Shown here: one piece after another, positions 5,510 through 6,750 of the stretch
How positions within the stretch are numbered: the first letter of the stretch is position 1
Layout of the letters: every line of letters begins with the position of its first letter
Assembly: GCA_030631415.1 (NCBI GenBank)
Contig: DAOVLE010000256.1
Span: forward strand, 1-6,750
DNA from: JAAEQG01 sp023133475
GTDB lineage: Bacteria > Planctomycetota > Phycisphaerae > UBA1845
Reading direction: 5' to 3'
Length of the DNA: 6,750 nt
The notes under the pieces: generated by a model
Database searches by the model: none
The model's input: only the letters and a program-made list of their open reading frames with translations
What the model was told of the DNA's origin: nothing
Program-made: the position numbers and the translations under genes

Positions 5510-6535
5510 ATGAAGAAAAGTATGTTCTCGGCTTTGTTGATCGTCTTTGGCATGTTGGCGTCGCAACCCGCGTTGGCAGGTAGTTGGCACAAATCGTCCC
5601 TAGGCCAAGCGGAATTCGGAAAGCTATGGAGCGGCGATGCCTTTGACGTAAGGGACTTGGCCGGCAAAGTTGTGCTGGTCTACTGGTGGACTGATGGGTG
5701 AGCGGCGTGCAAACAGTCGATGCCCGGGTTGGCATCCTACGAAAAGAACGCCCGTTCTTCCGGCATTGTGGTGATTGGCGTAACAATCCACTCCAAGAAG
5801 GACAAAGCCCTGAAAATCGTGAACAAAGCCAGTGCCGAGTTTGCCATCGTTAACGGCGGCAAGGTGCCGGGGACGAAGGTGGGCGGCTATCCCACCTACA
5901 CGCTTTATGGTCGCGACGGGGAGATTGTCTCTCAGCAACTCGGCAGCAAGGGCAAAAGCAAGGGCAAGGGCAAGAACAAGATCAATGACGGCCTGTCCGA
6001 TGAGTTCGAGGTGGCTATCGAGAAGGCCTTGGCGTCAGCGGTCACCGTATTCCTCGTCGATCTGGAGAAGTACCACGAGAAAACCACCACCCGCTACGCC
6101 AAGCGGGCACGCAAAGGCCGCGGTTTCGGGCGGTTGATCGAGCAACTCGAGGAGACAATCGCCCAGGGCACGTCGGCGGAGAAGACCGAGGCCCAACGTC
6201 TCAAAACCGCGATTCTGGACTACGGGCACAAAGCCTTCACTGCGGCAGAGGAACTTGAGGACGAGTCCCCTCACCGCCATTTCGATATGATGAAAGACTT
6301 GGCCAAGAGCTTCCGCGGGCACGAGATTGGCGACCAGGCAAAAGCCGTCTACAAATCGCTCAAGAAAGACAAAGAAACCAAGAAGGAAATCGCCGCTGCT
6401 CGGCTATACGAAGAACTCCAAATCTGCAACGAGCGAGAGAAGAAAACGATTTACCGGCAAATCGAGAAGAAGTACGCCGAGACTCGCTTCGGCCGCCGCG
6501 CATTGAAAGAGCGCGATGCCGACGAGAAGAGCTAA
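5510..6535 (+). CDS. Predicted exported thioredoxin/TlpA-like selenoprotein with U-x-x-C motif (341 aa)
   Basis: If TGA at 5699-5701 is read as selenocysteine, one continuous frame gives 341 residues. Residues 1-23 form a signal peptide (K2-K3, hydrophobic core, A-L-A before G24). A TlpA-type thioredoxin domain follows at about 30-145: the G-K-V-V-L-V strand at 52-57, W60, then T-D-G-U64-A-A-C67 in place of W-C-x-x-C, M71-P72, and the cis-proline Y-P128-T. A lysine/glycine linker (145-157) leads to a charged, largely helical C-terminal region (about 160-341) without a recognised domain. Such proteins usually reduce or exchange disulfides outside the cytoplasm; the specific substrate is unknown. 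The gene stands alone, divergent from prmC. A nonsense mutation or sequencing error is the alternative, but the exact match to the redox cysteine, the open downstream frame and the hairpin after the TGA favour selenocysteine. Confidence 0.8.
5699..5701 (+). other. In-frame UGA, predicted selenocysteine codon (residue 64)
   Basis: The context is G-G-W/Y type redox loop: V-Y-W-W-T-D-G-[UGA]-A-A-C-K-Q-S-M-P. Against the general TlpA pattern V-N-F-W-A-T-W-C-P-P-C-R-x-x-M-P, the UGA aligns with the nucleophilic cysteine without a gap, while C67 is the resolving cysteine. There is no other in-frame stop between 5510 and 6532. Confidence 0.8.
5719..5736 (+). promoter_or_regulatory. Candidate bacterial SECIS hairpin
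   Basis: GAUGCC (5719-5724) pairs perfectly with GGCAUC (5731-5736) around the loop CGGGUU. The loop starts 23 nt after the UGA and has G at its second position, with a GGU inside it. A possible lower stem is GGCGU 5704-5708 with ACGCC 5748-5752. Bacterial SECIS elements lie within the coding region just after the UGA and bind SelB through the apical loop; this fits that geometry. The fold was judged by eye. Confidence 0.6.
5942..5980 (+). repeat. AAGGGC-type hexamer run encoding a Lys/Gly linker
   Basis: Imperfect repeats of AAGGGC/AAAAGC/AAGAAC encode G-S-K-G-K-S-K-G-K-G-K-N-K (residues 145-157). They join the thioredoxin domain to the helical C-terminal region. This is probably a flexible, strongly basic linker. 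Confidence 0.75.
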
Positions 6536-6547
6536 AGAGCGTGCACT

Positions 6548-6573
6548 ACTAACCCGGATATTTCACCGCGGAG
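6548..6573 (-). repeat. Right copy of the 26-bp inverted repeat flanking the selenoprotein gene
   Basis: It is the inverted partner of 5365-5390 (24/26 identical) and begins 12 bp after the stop codon. The sequence after it (GCAGAGACC, GCAGG) shows no further match to the left side, and no target duplication is visible. Confidence 0.8.
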
Positions 6574-6591
6574 CACGCAGAGACCGCAGGT

Positions 6592-6653
6592 TGTAGGGCG
6601 GGTTTCACCCGCCTTTGTCGCATTGCATGGCGGGTGGAACCCGCCCTACTACA
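6592..6653. repeat. Double GTAGGGCGGGTT palindromic repeat
   Basis: The arm at 6592-6613 and the inverted arm at 6629-6653 pair through GTAGGGCGGGTT / AACCCGCCCTAC (6593-6604 with 6638-6649). The layout is the same as at 2493-2546 but with a longer loop and a duplicated CTA at the right end. It lies 57 bp 3' of the selenoprotein gene and might serve as its transcript end. Confidence 0.85.
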
Positions 6654-6689
6654 CTTCAATTGGGCGTTGCATTTCGTGTAACCCGGCTT

Positions 6690-6750
6690 GGGTGGCCCAT
6701 GGCTTTAGCCGTGGGGGACGCGAATACTCCACGCGATTCGCGTCCCCCAC
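6690..6750. repeat. Second cloverleaf element, cut by the window edge
   Basis: GGGTGGCCCA at 6690-6699 is identical to the closing arm of 3976-4057. Arm 1 is GGCT 6701-6704 / AGCC 6707-6710. Arm 2 (6711-6725 with 6736-6750) is a perfect 15-bp stem. The third arm and closing partner would lie beyond the window. Confidence 0.8.

Noticed and set aside
5426..5701. Plus-strand open frame from a GTG at 5426 ending at the TGA
   Set aside because: The GTG lacks a ribosome site and adds residues unlike a signal peptide; the ATG at 5510 has GGAGG and a proper signal peptide, and the TGA is better read as Sec.
5699..5701. TGA reassigned genome-wide to Trp or Gly
   Set aside because: The other genes contain no in-frame TGA, prmC ends with TGA, and neither residue would restore the redox motif.
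5720..6535. Separate 271-aa protein starting at ATG 5720
   Set aside because: This start lies in the middle of the thioredoxin fold after the resolving cysteine, has no Shine-Dalgarno site and would lack a signal peptide and half of the fold.
5510..6535. Pseudogene by nonsense mutation
   Set aside because: Possible but less likely: the stop coincides exactly with the catalytic Cys column and the rest of the frame is intact.

Overview
The window looks like a chromosomal segment of a GC-rich Gram-negative-type bacterium, most plausibly a planctomycete or close relative. This is inferred from three things: a zinc-ribbon/Yip1-like membrane protein of a kind common in that phylum, a murA-prmC neighbourhood, and gene gaps crowded with palindromic and short tandem repeats. 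No rRNA or other phylogenetic marker is present, so the assignment is tentative.

Layout. Four genes lie on the minus strand and read right to left. They are prmC (5005-4076, release-factor glutamine methyltransferase), murA (3877-2612, first committed enzyme of peptidoglycan synthesis, GTG start), a small four-helix membrane protein (2462-1812) and a 482-residue zinc-ribbon multi-pass membrane protein (1684-236). The gaps between them (127-198 bp) are filled mostly with repeats, so co-transcription is possible but unproven. A fifth gene on the plus strand (5510-6535) is divergent from prmC across about 500 bp of repeat-rich DNA.

The main discovery is the plus-strand gene. It encodes an exported TlpA/thioredoxin-like protein whose reading frame is interrupted once, by a TGA at 5699-5701. 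That TGA falls exactly where the first cysteine of the CxxC redox motif belongs (W-T-D-G-[TGA]-A-A-C). The frame is open for 278 codons after it, and a 6-bp hairpin with a G-containing loop begins 17 nt downstream, which suits a bacterial SECIS element. I read this as a 341-residue selenoprotein with a U-x-x-C active site and a long charged helical C-terminal extension. A near-perfect 26-nt inverted repeat (24/26) flanks the gene.

The second theme is repeats. (i) A palindromic family with core GTAGGGCGGGTT..ACCCGCC occurs in every main gap. (ii) An 82-bp cloverleaf-forming element occurs at 3976-4057, with a second copy running off the right edge. (iii) Several unrelated tandem arrays share a 7-nt period. 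(iv) A 233-bp inverted-repeat element sits in the divergent region. One heptamer array overlaps the 3' end of prmC and supplies its stop codon.
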